A stretch of 58,000 nt of DNA, from assembly GCA_029204225.1 (NCBI GenBank), contig CM055095.1:52737836-52795835 (forward strand), read 5' to 3'. This DNA comes from Diphasiastrum complanatum (lineage: Eukaryota > Streptophyta > Lycopodiopsida > Lycopodiales > Lycopodiaceae). A program made the translations under genes and the position numbers. Positions 45,990 to 58,000 of the stretch are shown here, one piece after another. The notes below the pieces were generated by a model that was not told where the DNA came from, ran no database searches, and saw only the letters and a list, made by a program, of their open reading frames with translations. Position 1 is the first letter of the stretch. The number at the start of each line of letters is the position of its first letter.

Positions 45990-47607
45990 TAACCTTCATC
46001 ATTCTACCTTGCTCATCACTCGTTGGAAGGTGCTAGGACCGTTGCACAATCCAAATGGCATCACTCTGTAGGCATATGTTTTCCACTCACTGGAGAAAGT
46101 AGTTTTGTGCTGATCTTCTGGGGCTATCTACTCTTGATTATAGCCACTAAACGGATCTACAAAACTATAGGCTTTTGCTCCTCTCCTTCTACATCTTCTC
46201 CAACAAATACCATATGACTTTCCTCTCCTTTCTCCGCTAGATCTATCTCTTTAGTTTCGGCTGGACCTTCATAAATGTTGGCTCCTTGGGAGATGTCTTC
46301 TATGGGTTCTCTCTTACCTCTGGGCATGACCACTACCACTTCATCCATCTCGTAATCCTTGAAGTATTGTGGCACATCATGCGTAGGCTTCGGTTCGTCT
46401 ATGGCGTCTTGGCGGATTTTATCATGCAATTCCTAGTTGGTCATCAATTCGGTCTTGATCTCTCATTTATCACTCTTAGCCTTCCACTTAGCGGTTTTAG
46501 CCTTATACAAGGGACATTCTCGAAGTAGGCTGGCGGTTGGTTGATTGTCGATTCCCATCCTCGTCCAAGCACAATAAAGTTTCGTGATGCTCTTAGATGG
46601 TTTCATACCCATATCTGTGAAGGTGATGAGAGCTTTTTCCTTTGAAGAGCCTCCAGATGGGGGATCTGAAGTAGTCCGCTCTTTTCCCTTGGTATGCTTT
46701 GGTAATTCTAGTCGAATATCAGTTGTTGGGGTCTTTTACCATCTTTATGCTATTATCCCATAACGAGACTTCTATCTTGTAAAGAGCTTCGTCCTCAGCT
46801 AGATCCTAATCTATGCATTCTCGCAAGAGATTGTTCACAGTTATCGCAACGCTAGTCATGGATCCGTCGGTTAAATTATCCGTTCGGACTACTACAACAT
46901 TGCCTTGTGAGGTTCTGTTGTTTCGATGAGATCTTTGATCACTAGTGGATTTTGTGGATCTAGTATCTCAGGATTTCGGAACGGAATTGAAACGTTCAAG
47001 ATCTACGTAACGAAAAAAATCTTCATTCTCATATTCTCGACCTTCGTCTATCTCTCTCTTACTATAGAGTCCTTGTAGTGGTTCTTGGTGGGGTATAGCC
47101 TCTAGGCTCATCATGAATAGTGATACAGATTAGTCTTGATGGCCTTCACTAGATTTCTTGATTGGTTCAGCTAGTCGCTTGATTGAGATATCGTCTTTAT
47201 CAAAGAATGTGTCTTCGGTTAGCCTTCGCTTTGGCGATTGCTCAACGGATGAGATATCAAACTAAAGACAATCCACCGTGGCTAAGGCTTTGGTCCAATT
47301 TACTACATCAATTTGTGAATCCTCACGTATGACAATTCTCCTCCAATGACGTCCGTCATCTGACTCCTCGTCAGAATGGATTGTAGTTGTAGAGCTTAAA
47401 ACCATGGCTCTTTGGTCAGTAGGTTTTGTGATCCATGTATCAAGATCGATCATAATTGTGGAATTGTGATTCTGCAGAAACGATACGATTTTGTCCCCAG
47501 TCATGAACCACTTGCAATGCTCTAAACCACGGTCTATCTAGTAGAACACGGTAGGATTGGGAAGATTTGGGAAAAGTTAATATCTAGAACGAAATGCATT
47601 CCAGCTA
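45990..47607 (-). mobile_element. Ty3/gypsy protease-to-RT region, minus strand
   Basis: At about 47570-47480 the frame LDRPWFRALQVVHDWGQNRI resembles the end of gypsy protease. 47504-47262 is open (DKIVSFLQNHNSTIMIDLD). A hydrophilic linker runs to about 46160 (HDVPQYFKDYEMDEVVVVMP). RT then appears at 46165-46010 (DPFSGYNQ, then IAPEDQHKTTFSSEWKTYAY and [16 protein letters not shown]). With the integrase just downstream on the same strand this gives the gypsy order PR-RT-IN, with most of RT and RNase H deleted. Its first 120 bp (47487-47607) are duplicated at 55116-55235. Confidence 0.75.
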
Positions 47608-47973
47608 CAAATAATGTGAAAACAAATTCATTTTTACCTATCAATCATGTCTCTCGTATATATTATAAAATATTAATGGGCTTAATTTGCTAAATCAAAA
47701 TAGTACACCGATTCAATTGTGAAAACACATATTAATTTGAATGTGCATCCATCATCTTGTTCAAACAAGCAATTTCTATATGGTTTATACATCTTGATCC
47801 ATTTTTCTATACATATAATCTATGAAACACACATCAATGTCCTAATGTTATCTACGTTTCAATACATCGGTCCATAAAAGAAATGATTGATCCACCCACC
47901 ACAAGATAGAACTACCTATCTTTCTATCAATTCAATCATAAATATAATGTAATACACATATACATAGATAAAT

Positions 47974-48080
<107 letters not shown>

Positions 48081-48587
48081 TTGGTCACCGACAAAATGTG
48101 GTGGAAAATGGTAACTCATTAGGGGAGTTTTGAGCACCAAAAGGGCCTTATAATAACTAGTGCAAAGATCCCTTTTGTATTATTACAATATTTAAAAACT
48201 ATTTTCAACTAATACCTTTGACTTCAAATAACTTTTTAACCATACTATTATTAGCTTGGAAGTATGCCATGTAAGATATCACTGGATCACACCAAACTCC
48301 GTTGAAATCTAACTTACCACTAAAAAGTTATGCATGTGGACTCAAAATGTTACGTTACGTAGAAGCCACTATGTCAAGAAACAATTGGACACGTATGCAT
48401 GTACATAAAATGTGAAATAAAAAAGAAAAAGTAGTATTAACAAATTAACAAAATGCTGTTTTAACATTGGGACTTTATGTAATGGTCAACAATCACCTCA
48501 TCTATTGATGGTAGCGTCAATTTTGGCAAGATTTAGTGTAATTTTGGGTATCTTCCCAAAACATCCTACAACCTAAAATGTGATGTA

Positions 48588-48902
48588 GTGGCACCCTCAT
48601 CAAAGGAGCCTCCTAGATGGGTCTTGCTATGGGGGTGGTCTAGAAGAGTTGGTCTCCCATGCACGGGTATGTCGCATAGAGAGTCCTCCTCACCTTGTGC
48701 TACTCCTTGCTTAGTCACTCCTCGAGTACCTTTTATGTCCTATGACAAAAATGTTGAGAGGAATATTGTGGAGCATCACAAATTTATTTTTCAGAAATTT
48801 AAGTTTTGGGGACTAAATTCTTGCACCAGTAAAACGGCCATAGAATTATGGCAAAGGCTGTTAAACTTAGCCATAATTGAAAAACCATTGCATCAGATGT
48901 AA
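48588..48902 (+). other. Shared unknown frame, right-arm copy
   Basis: Same frame as at 38068-38328 but read on +. It begins at a GTG, not an ATG, and runs six codons longer because the terminal TAA is changed to AAA. No family is recognised. Confidence 0.3.
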
Positions 48903-49654
48903 TTCATTTTAAAGGTAGAGAATAACTTAGAAGACTATGCCTTGATAACAATCACTCCATAATGTTATAAAATGAAATACGAAAGTCAACTGCTAAACTT
49001 CTAAACACAAGGACAACATCAAATCAGTAGGAAATTGCTGTAAGAAACTCAATATTCATGGATCACATCATAAAGAAGAAAAATTAAATTCAAATTAGCA
49101 GTAGGACACTACAGTTAATTTGCAAATATTTATGACACATCATGCTGCACCTTTGATAGTTCATATATATGCTGAACAACAATTGTAAGCCGTGATTCTT
49201 TCATGATCTTACATTCCCAAGATCTCAAATTAACATACTCAAGGCAGAGAGTTTAACAAGCATAATTTGAAGCATTTCCATTTTTTCGAAAAAGTTGACA
49301 AAATGATTGCAATATCGTGCACTAGCTCAGCGCCGCCTTGATCCCAAGCATGTAGGTTTCACAAGAAAGAGAGCATGCTTATGTTGCCTCAAATGGTGCA
49401 TTTTACATCAATCTAGTTTCTCTAGTCCAGTGCTTGTTTCTTATATTTGATAGCGATGGCTTCCATTATATTCAACTCATACACCGTGCATGAGTATACA
49501 TTACAGACCTATTGAAGATTGAAGCACGAGGCTCCCATCTATCCAAATTCCGCAGCGGTCCCTACTGAAGCCTGCTCCTTAGTGACCGCACAACAACGTC
49601 GCCAACTCGGCTACTAAGGGTGTGACAAAGAATTACACTTATCAAAGTCACAGT

Positions 49655-50854
49655 TTAAGTATCAGCTTGAAAAAGGGAATTAAGTTCTAGCTTATGATTG
49701 TTGGCATTAGCGTCTCGTGTCATTGGTGAAAAAGTGATATCTGGAGAAGATAAGTCACTGGTTGAGCTTTCAGAGCACACTGAGACACAAGGAGGAGGGG
49801 TTTTAACTCCCAATCTTGATTCATAAGAAGCAGCACCATATGAGCTTAACGTTAAATTCAAATCTATGTAGTCTGTAGGCATTGACTTAGCCTGCTGAAC
49901 TGGAAATAGAGCGTCGATCTTGCAAGGAGTACTTGCATAGTTTCCAGTGATGCCTTCTAAAATCCGCACTCTTCTAGATGCCAGGCAACCTATATCTGAT
50001 GAGCTCTCAGTCCAGCTGTGTAGTCGTTTTCTTGAAGCGTTTGACTCAGCAAACAGCTCGTCATGCTCTTCTTTTGAGAAAGTCCTTTGACTAAGAGTCG
50101 AGGAAGGAGTTTTTGCTAGTTTGATTCGTGGTTGCAAGTTAGCATCAAGCCTACCAATTTGTTTTTGCTGGCAAATATCAAAACTTTCGTGCTGCTGTAC
50201 AGTATGGTGCGCATGACCACTCAAACTCGCTGTTTGTACGTCCTCATATAGCGGCTGGACCAAATGGGGATAATAAGACACATTCTTAGTTACCCTTTTC
50301 AAAGTAGATTGAGCTTTGGGTGGAGAGCTCTGTACTTTCTCAGAGCTTTGTGAAATTGCAGCTTGCGGCACTTGGCGCAACGAACCCGTTCTGAGAACCT
50401 TTTCAACTGCAGCATGACAGACATCCCACTTTCCGGACCACAGTAACCCCACAGCCCCGAAAACTGGGTTAATAGTTCTTCCACAGGCCTCATAGAGAAG
50501 AGATTTGAAGAGTGCTGCAAACAGAAAAGCATACTACTGTCAATTCTCTTACTAGAGATTGATAAAATGGCTTCAGATCAGTCACGACTCATAACAGAAA
50601 ATGTTTCAATTTAATTCACTATGAAAATTTGAGGAGACAAGCAGAATCCAGATTCCAGATGGTAATTTACCGGGTCTTTGCTTTTCCTGCACATCATGGA
50701 TAAAGCTAAACAGGCACGCACGCCCATAGAATTTGGCAACAAACAGCGTAGCGTGCGCTTGTGCTTCCGCGCAATCAATCCATTCTAAGCATGTACGCAA
50801 AATACACTTGTCACTACATCCTTTGCGAAGAACCCGACAGCCGTTGCAACTCAT
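49655..50854 (-). CDS. Class II LOB-domain transcription factor, copy 3 (right arm)
   Basis: Exon 1 is 50854-50671 and exon 2 is 50514-49655, with a 156-bp intron (50515-50670) in phase 1; 347 residues. All LOB landmarks of copy 2 are intact: four Cys of CX2CX6CX3C, KFYGRACLFSFI, and GLLWSGKWDVCHAAVEK after the splice. YIDLNLTLSS again gives LxLxL. It differs from copy 2 at about 14 residues of exon 2 and is identical to the visible 254 residues of copy 4 as far as compared. No stop or frameshift. Being class II, it probably acts as a nuclear repressor, as judged from the family and the EAR-type motif. Dosage of the three recent copies may matter if all are expressed. Confidence 0.93.
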
Positions 50855-52112
50855 CTTGTTCTTCTTTCACTTCTAAGATCTGAATTCACGCGTATTAAAA
50901 ATGTGAGTTTACTTATTTTCCTAAGAGAACAATGAGATATAAGTTATCGTATGAAATCTTGCTGCCCACCACTAGCATAATGCAGCCAGCTAGCAAAAAG
51001 CTATTTGGGTCGATGACTTCACCTAAAATACCAACAGGGTAGTTTCAGTTAAATCAAAGCCACAAAAAAGTTTTCTATCTTCAGATTCCAAATCACTGAG
51101 AATAACTATCCAAAGCATGTGTAGATAGCGGTAAACGTTTCATGGCATTCATAAAATTCATTCCTTGGACCAACGCACACCTCGAGATTCAGAAAAGCTT
51201 ATGTACCTATTTTCCGCGAGTTTGAGAAATAATTCTAGCGGAACTATGATTGGAAGGGAGTTTAGCAAGTATTCACCCAAATGTGATATAGTAGCAACCG
51301 AGATGCTGCTCTAACATATCAGCTATAGTAATCCGTTTGGATTTGCACTTTTAAGCCAACGACAATATATGACTGAGTATTATTCTCAAATCTATACTAG
51401 AAAAGAAAGCACACGCGACTACAGCTGTAAGTCAATCACGTCTGGGGTATGGATATGCATACAGTACTCCTGGATCTGAGGCCACTCCAGAGTGATCTAC
51501 TATGCTATGCCCACGAGTCACGAGTAACCGCAATTTGCAGATTGCAATTTGAATATATTTCTATCTAAAGGCAAGGAATCTTCAGAGGCGAGTAGGAACA
51601 AGAGAAAAAAACCAGACTAAGGAACAGGACAAATGTGAGTAGAAGGTGGCGGCCAACGAAAGAAAAAAGCATTTCAGTGCTCCCTGCTAATTAAAATAGC
51701 ACAGCATCATCATGATAGCAGCCCATCCCGATTCCCGATTCCTTCATGCAACAGATGAGAATTGATGCAACTGCTGCACAGCAGATGAGAACCGGTAGGT
51801 TCAAGTTTAAATCTGGCAGAGCGAAGGACAAGAAAGCAAGTATCAAAACTTCACGTGGGTTTCTCGCAGCCAGCGAGATTACAATCGCTACAGGACACAC
51901 ACTAAATACTGACTTAAAACTTTTTGGATGACGAATAATGATGCTGATGATGATGAGGAGCTGGAGAGGAGGTGGCGGAAAGGAGCAGGACCGTCGGAGT
52001 AGGAGGAGGATGATACATAAATGCCTGAAATGGATCCCCGCAGTGAGTTGGAGTGCTCCGTAAAGCACAGGAGTCAGAGATCGTACAAAGATGTGGGTGT
52101 GCGTGTGCATGC

Positions 52113-52151
<39 letters not shown>

Positions 52152-52182
52152 GAGGAGAGGGAGGGAGAGCGGTCGAGAAAAA

Positions 52183-52226
<44 letters not shown>

Positions 52227-52254
52227 GAGAGGGAGGGAGAGCGGTCGAGAAAAA

Positions 52255-52296
<42 letters not shown>

Positions 52297-52350
52297 GAGA
52301 GGGAGGGAGAGCGGTCGAGAAAAAAGGAGAGAGAGAGAGAGAGAGAAAGA
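52113..52350. repeat. (GA)n / GGAGAGCGGTCGAGAAAAAA minisatellite upstream of LBD copy 3
   Basis: Three units of (GA)n, GGGAGGGAGAGCGGTCGAG and AAAAAAGGAG, reverse complement of 34599-34835. The frames across it are low-complexity artefacts. Confidence 0.85.
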
Positions 52351-52559
52351 AAGAAAAGGGGTCGGTGCGCCTCGTGAGCAAGGGTGGGGTTGGTCATGAG
52401 GGGGGCCGGAATATGTGGAGGAACCCTTGGGACCATGAAGTCAACCTCCTGAATATTTGGAGTCAGCTCTCTTGGGACTTTGAAAAGACAATATATTGCT
52501 TTCCTTTGAGACTTTGAGTGTTGATTACTTGGGAGTTGGGACTTTGAAGAGACAATGTA

Positions 52560-52760
52560 TGATTCTCACCCACACCTATCTCAACCCGCTCTCATTCCAT
52601 GCCATCTTAAACTTTTGTTAAGGTTGGTGCACCCCTACCACACGTATGTCATCCCGGTGTCATGCCATGCCATCTTGAATTTTTGTCAGGGTAGCAAGCT
52701 GAATTTGACGTGCACCACTACCACACCCGGTTGTCATGAACTTTTGTAAGGGTACTAGGT
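52560..52760. repeat. Degenerate ~62-bp tandem repeat, right-arm copy
   Basis: Inverse of 34192-34390; three units with CATGCCATCTTGAATTTTTG-type cores. Confidence 0.6.
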
Positions 52761-53679
52761 AGGCGATGCAAACGTAACAAATTTTTAAAAAATAACAGTG
52801 TTGTTGGGTTTCAAGTTGCTCTCCCCTCGCAGCCCCCTCCCCGAAAGAAAAAACCAAAATAACACAACTTCGAGAGATCATTGTGGAACACAAACCTCTC
52901 CTTTTGTTAATTCTACATATGCGACGTCAACCACCGTTCCCCTTCATATTCAGTTTTGTCATTACGTTAGCTATTGTTTTTGCTATCGACTATCAAACTA
53001 TTGGTATTGAATATAAGTCATAATTTTGAACTATCGTAGTCAAATAGTTATTCAACTGATATACAACTTATTTTCCAACATCTGTCTCCCTTATCCTGTA
53101 GCTAAATTATCTAGATCCATTCACCTATTGTATATAAGTACTTGTACAATCGCATAATCTGCAAAAATACAAGAAATTGTCGAACAATCTACAGAAGTAC
53201 ACAGAAATTGCTGACAAGTGTCTTCTCGACAAAATATCAAATCGACAACGATGAAATATCGAATCTACAATGACAATTTAAGTCAACATTATTCGACTTT
53301 GGAAATCTGTATCAAACAACTCTCAATGACTATCGACCATCGTCATTGTCGAAGTATGATTCGACCATCAGCTATCGATCTCGATTTCAACGATTGAATT
53401 CGATTCGGCCATCTTCCAACCTTGATCGATTTTCGAACAGAATAAGAATCTATCAGATAGCGATTATCAACAATAGAATGTAGCGCTTTAATCAACCTTG
53501 TAAATGCATTGATTAAGCATTATTTTAATTGTATAGCTACCATGTGTATATATTTAATAGCACATAGCTAATCGACTAATTGTCCATTGACTCTATGAAT
53601 TAATGCGAGAGACAGTGCTCTATTCAATCTTTCTCTCTAACTCCAGAGTATTGTCTTAGACAGATCACACATCTGCAAG

Positions 53680-54280
53680 TAGTCTTTTGAAGAAGTCGAG
53701 CAAATGAAATAGTATCCTTATCATTCTATTATCGGTTCTCTCACGTATGCCATGATATGTACTGGAGCTGACATTGCTTAATCACTTAGTATTAGTACAC
53801 TAAGCCAATACATGTCAAATCTAGGTTTCATTCATTAGAAATCTGGATATGTCTTTGTATGCAACAAAGGTCTTGTCTCTTGGAACAACAAGAAGTAGCA
53901 TTTGACTGCATTATCTTCGACAGAGACCGAAGACATTGCCACCGCACATGCTACAAAAGAAGCTATCTGGTTAAGGCATCTATTGTCGGACATCAATCTT
54001 AGTTAGTTACAAGCAATTTCCGTCTTTTGCTACAATCAGAGTACATTAATTGCTTTATCTATTATTCCTAGGTATCATTCCCATAGCAAGCACATTGAGA
54101 TAATTTAGTAACATTTCATCAGAGACAAAGGACACGAAAGGGAAATCATTCTAATCTTTTGTAGAATAGTGTTCATGACAACGGATATATTTTCTAAAGC
54201 ATTATCGTTCGACAATCATTCTAAGTTTAGTAGCATGCTCAACTTAATACTTTGATTTTTATGAGTTGACATTAAGAGGG
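53680..54280 (+). mobile_element. Ty1/copia RNase H relic and polypurine tract, right arm
   Basis: Reading through stops: YPYHSIIGSLTYAMICTGAD, SQYMSN-like decay, ALSSTETEDIATAHATKEAI with WLRHLLSDI next, QSTLIALS, YHSHSKHIEI, FIRDKGHEREI and FMTTDIFSKAL. This is copia RNase H to its end. The polypurine tract AAGAGGGA (54274-54281) follows. TETED stands where the active-site TEAEY is expected. Confidence 0.85.
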
Positions 54281-54282
54281 AT

Positions 54283-54850
<568 letters not shown>

Positions 54851-54884
54851 TCATTTATTGTATGTTTGAAATACCAAACCTAAA

Positions 54885-55115
54885 TTGGCCTCTAAAATTG
54901 GAATTGAGATATTGGACAAAGTACTTTCAAAAGCAGGTTTGCACAAGGGGAATGTGAAAATAGAACAAAGTGAAAAACTATCAAGTAAATTAGAGAACGA
55001 TCCAAATAAGCCATCTATTAGTGGTGCAAAAGCTAGAACGTTTTTGTCCAATCACATTGAAAAGCCTTCTATCATGACATATAATGTTTGGAAAGACATT
55101 GTTGCAACATCAAAT
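54885..55115 (+). pseudogene. Repeated unknown gene family, fragment in the right arm
   Basis: GIEILDKVLSKAGLHKGNV, NDPNKPSISGAKARTFLSNH and YNVWKDIVATSN on +, the first exon-like block only. It is cut off at 55115 by the junction; the frame then runs a short way into gypsy protease sequence. Its left-arm partner at 31793-32023 continues beyond the arm, which shows which side is original. Confidence 0.6.
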
Positions 55116-55604
55116 GATTTGTCCCCAGTCATGAAGCGCTTGCAATGCTCTAAACCACGGTCTATCTAGTAGAACACGGTAGGATTGGGAAGATTTGGGA
55201 AAAGTTAATATCTAGCACGAAATGCATTCCAGCTACAAATAATGTGAAAACAAATTCATTTTTACCTATCAATCATGTCTCTCGTATATATTATAAAATA
55301 TTAATGGGCTTAATTTGCTAAATTAAAATAGTACACCGATTCAATTGTGAAAACACATTAATTTGAATGTGCATCCATCATCTTGTTCAATCAAGCAATT
55401 TCTATATGGTTTATACATCTTGATCCATTTTTCTATACATATAATCTACGAAACACACATCAATGTCCTAATGTTATCTATGTTTCAATACATAGGTCCA
55501 TATAAGGAATGATTGATCCACCCACCATAAGATAGAACTACCTATCTTTCTATCAATTCAATCATAAATATAATACAATACACATATACATAGATAAATA
55601 CAAT

Positions 55605-55640
55605 ACATACATATATATACATATATATATATATATATAC
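55605..55640. repeat. Short (AT)n/(ATAC)n array, third unit
   Basis: TACATACATATATATAC followed by a short AT run, far shorter than the roughly 100-bp AT array at the same place in the right arm. Confidence 0.85.
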
Positions 55641-56147
55641 TTGGTCACCGACAAAATGTGGTGGAAAATGGTAACTCATTAGGGGAGTTTTGAGCACCAA
55701 AAGGGCCTTATAATAACTAGTGCAAAGATCCCTTTTGTATTATTACAATATTTAAAAACTATTTTCAACTAATACCTTTGACTTCACATAACTTTTCAAC
55801 CATACTATTATTAGCTTGGAAGTATGCCATGTAAGATATCACTGGATCACACCAAACTCCGTTGAAATCTAACTTACCACTAAAAGGTTATGCATGTGGA
55901 CTCAAAATGTTACGTTACGTAGAAGCCACTATGTCAAGAAACAATTGGACACGTATGCATGTACATAAAATGTGAAATAAAAAAGAAAAAGTAGTATTAA
56001 CAAATTAACAAAATGCTGTTTTAACATTGGGACTTTATGTAATGGTCAACAATCACCTCATCTATTGATGGTAGCGTCAATTTTGGCAAGATTTAGTGTA
56101 ATTTTGGGTATCTTCCCAAAACATCCTACAACCTAAAATGTGATGTA

Positions 56148-56444
56148 GTGGCACCCTCATCAAAGGAGCCTCCTAGATGGGTCTTGCTATGGGGGTGGTC
56201 TAGAAGAGTTGGTCTCCCATGCACGGGTATGTCGCATAGAGAGTCCTCCTCACCTTGTGCTACTCCTTGCTTAGTCACTCCTCGAGTACCTTTTATGTCC
56301 TATGACAAAAATGTTGAGAGGAATATTGTGGAGCATCACAAATTTATTTTTCAGAAATTTAAGTTTTGGGGACTAAATTCTTGCACCAGTAAAACGGCCA
56401 TAGAATTATGGCAAAGGCTGTTAAACTTAGCCATAATTGAATAA
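56148..56444 (+). other. Shared unknown frame, third unit
   Basis: Same as 48588-48902 with the terminal TAA intact (98 codons from a GTG). Unrecognised; coding status doubtful. Confidence 0.3.
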
Positions 56445-57238
56445 CCATTGCATCAGATGTAATTCATTTTAAAGGTAGAGAATAACTTAGAAGACTATGC
56501 CTTGATAACAATCACTCCATAATGTTATAAAATGAAATACGAAAGTCAACTGCTAAACTTCTAAACACAAGGACAACATCAAATCAGTAGGAAATTGCTG
56601 TAAGAAACTCAATATTCATGGATCACATCATAAAGAAGTGATATTTCATCAGTTAGATTTCTCCCAAAATTAATCAAATTAGCAGTAGGACACTACAGTT
56701 AATTTGCAAATATTTATGACACATCATGCTGCACCTTTGATAGTTCATATATATGCTGAACAACAATTGTAAGCCGTGATTCTTTCATGATCTTACATTC
56801 CCAAGATCTCAAATTAACATACTCAAGGCAGAGAGTTTAACAAGCATAATTTGAAGCATTTCCATTTTTTCGAAAAAGTTGACAAAATGATTGCAATATC
56901 GTGCACTAGCTCAGCGCCGCCTTGATCCCAAGCATGTAGGTTTCACAAGAAAGAGAGCATGCTTATGTTGCCTCAAATGGTGCATTTTACATCAATCTAG
57001 TTTCTCTAGTCCAGTGCTTGTTTCTTATATTTGATAGCGATGGCTTCCATTATATTCAACTCATACACCGTGCATGAGTATACATTACAGACCTATTGAA
57101 GATTGAAGCACGAGGCTCCCATCTATCCAAATTCCGCAGCGGTCCCTACTGAAGCCTGCTCCTTAGTGACCGCACAACAACGTCGCCAACTCGGCTACTA
57201 AGGGTGTGACAAAGAATTACACTTATCAAAGTCACAGT

Positions 57239-58000
57239 TTAAGTATCAGCTTGAAAAAGGGAATTAAGTTCTAGCTTATGATTGTTGGCATTAGCGTCTC
57301 GTGTCATTGGTGAAAAAGTGATATCTGGAGAAGATAAGTCACTGGTTGAGCTTTCAGAGCACACTGAGACACAAGGAGGAGGGGTTTTAACTCCCAATCT
57401 TGATTCATAAGAAGCAGCACCATATGAGCTTAACGTTAAATTCAAATCTATGTAGTCTGTAGGCATTGACTTAGCCTGCTGAACTGGAAATAGAGCGTCG
57501 ATCTTGCAAGGAGTACTTGCATAGTTTCCAGTGATGCCTTCTAAAATCCGCACTCTTCTAGATGCCAGGCAACCTATATCTGATGAGCTCTCAGTCCAGC
57601 TGTGTAGTCGTTTTCTTGAAGCGTTTGACTCAGCAAACAGCTCGTCATGCTCTTCTTTTGAGAAAGTCCTTTGACTAAGAGTCGAGGAAGGAGTTTTTGC
57701 TAGTTTGATTCGTGGTTGCAAGTTAGCATCAAGCCTACCAATTTGTTTTTGCTGGCAAATATCAAAACTTTCGTGCTGCTGTACAGTATGGTGCGCATGA
57801 CCACTCAAACTCGCTGTTTGTACGTCCTCATATAGCGGCTGGACCAAATGGGGATAATAAGACACATTCTTAGTTACCCTTTTCAAAGTAGATTGAGCTT
57901 TGGGTGGAGAGCTCTGTACTTTCTCAGAGCTTTGTGAAATTGCAGCTTGCGGCACTTGGCGCAACGAACCCGTTCTGAGAACCTTTTCAACTGCAGCATG
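57239..58000 (-). CDS. Class II LOB-domain transcription factor, copy 4 (partial, exon 2)
   Basis: The last 254 codons of exon 2 are visible, from HAAVEKVLRTGSL to the stop at 57239-57241. Exon 1, the intron and the first part of exon 2 should lie right of the window. The visible protein equals copy 3, including the LxLxL block YIDLNLTLSS and SRKRLHS. It is intact as far as seen. Identity with copy 3 makes this the youngest duplication in the window, or a duplicated stretch of the assembly. Confidence 0.9.
   Translation of the reverse strand, partial: HAAVEKVLRTGSLRQVPQAAISQSSEKVQSSPPKAQSTLKRVTKNVSYYPHLVQPLYEDVQTASLSGHAHHTVQQHESFDICQQKQIGRLDANLQPRIKLAKTPSSTLSQRTFSKEEHDELFAESNASRKRLHSWTESSSDIGCLASRRVRILEGITGNYASTPCKIDALFPVQQAKSMPTDYIDLNLTLSSYGAASYESRLGVKTPPPCVSVCSESSTSDLSSPDITFSPMTRDANANNHKLELNSLFQADT

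Larger units (their letters stand above)
39374..47607. mobile_element. Spacer of the giant inverted repeat: nested gypsy and copia remnants
   Basis: About 8.2 kb of retroelement debris between the arms. The + strand carries gypsy gag/zinc-knuckle and reverse transcriptase pieces. The - strand carries a second gypsy series (protease, RT, integrase) and two copia RT/RNase H pieces, plus one unknown gene. Individual fragments are listed separately. Confidence 0.8.
55116..58000. repeat. Third unit: head-to-tail copy of 47487 onward, open at window end
   Basis: From GATTTGTCCCCAGTC on, the sequence repeats 47487 to about 50372 in the same orientation with few differences: a shortened (AT)n array, a retained GTGATATTTCATCAGTTAG stretch near 56638 where the right arm has a 20-30 bp difference, and scattered single bases. 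It includes the 120 bp of gypsy protease that lies outside the inverted repeat, so it was copied from the right arm plus adjoining spacer, giving a period of about 7.63 kb. Confidence 0.93.

Overview
This is nuclear DNA of a land plant. There are spliced protein genes with GT..AG introns, a plant-specific LOB-domain (LBD) gene family, the last exon of a DYRK-type kinase, and decayed plant transposable elements (hAT, PIF/Harbinger, Ty1/copia, Ty3/gypsy, a Penelope-like element and a tRNA-derived SINE head) with long (GA)n/(CT)n and (AT)n arrays. The many old elements would suit a large seed-free vascular plant genome (fern or lycophyte), but no sequence here fixes the species.

Layout. 1-2.1 kb: hAT transposase relic (-) and the terminal exon of a DYRK-like kinase (+). 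2.1-12.7 kb: mostly AT-rich non-coding DNA with a GGGAAACG/CGTTTCCC motif cluster, a SINE head, short tandem duplications and two decayed fragments that look like bacterial-type DNA methyltransferases (-). 12.7-15.1 kb: LBD copy 1 (-). 16.4-23.7 kb: a composite region with two copia fragments, a gypsy primer-binding site, and between them a group of spliced decaying genes: a convergent + strand gene, a - strand gene starting with a histone H3-like domain, a seven-fold CACGTG cluster, and a second - strand gene of a family that recurs at 31.3-32.0 and 54.9-55.1 kb. 25.6-26.8 kb: Harbinger transposase fused to a Penelope-like reverse transcriptase. 27.3-27.5 kb: four 20-odd-base repeats at exactly 69 bp intervals with dissimilar spacers.

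31.8-58.0 kb is dominated by a giant inverted repeat: left arm 31793-39373, right arm 47608-55115 (about 7.5 kb each), around an 8.2 kb spacer of nested gypsy and copia debris. A head-to-tail copy of the right arm plus about 120 bp of spacer starts at 55116 and runs off the window. Each unit carries one intact two-exon class II LBD gene with an LxLxL (EAR-type) motif, a copia 3' end and (AT)n/(GA)n arrays. The window therefore holds four LBD copies: one diverged, two in the inverted arms, and one partial copy whose visible protein is identical to the right-arm copy.

Functionally, only the LBD genes look intact, probably as transcriptional regulators. The DYRK exon may belong to a working gene extending left. 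All other protein-coding matter is transposon-derived or decayed. The items most worth following are the H3-like gene with its partners, the methyltransferase-like fragments, the LBD amplification structure and the 69 bp repeat-spacer array.
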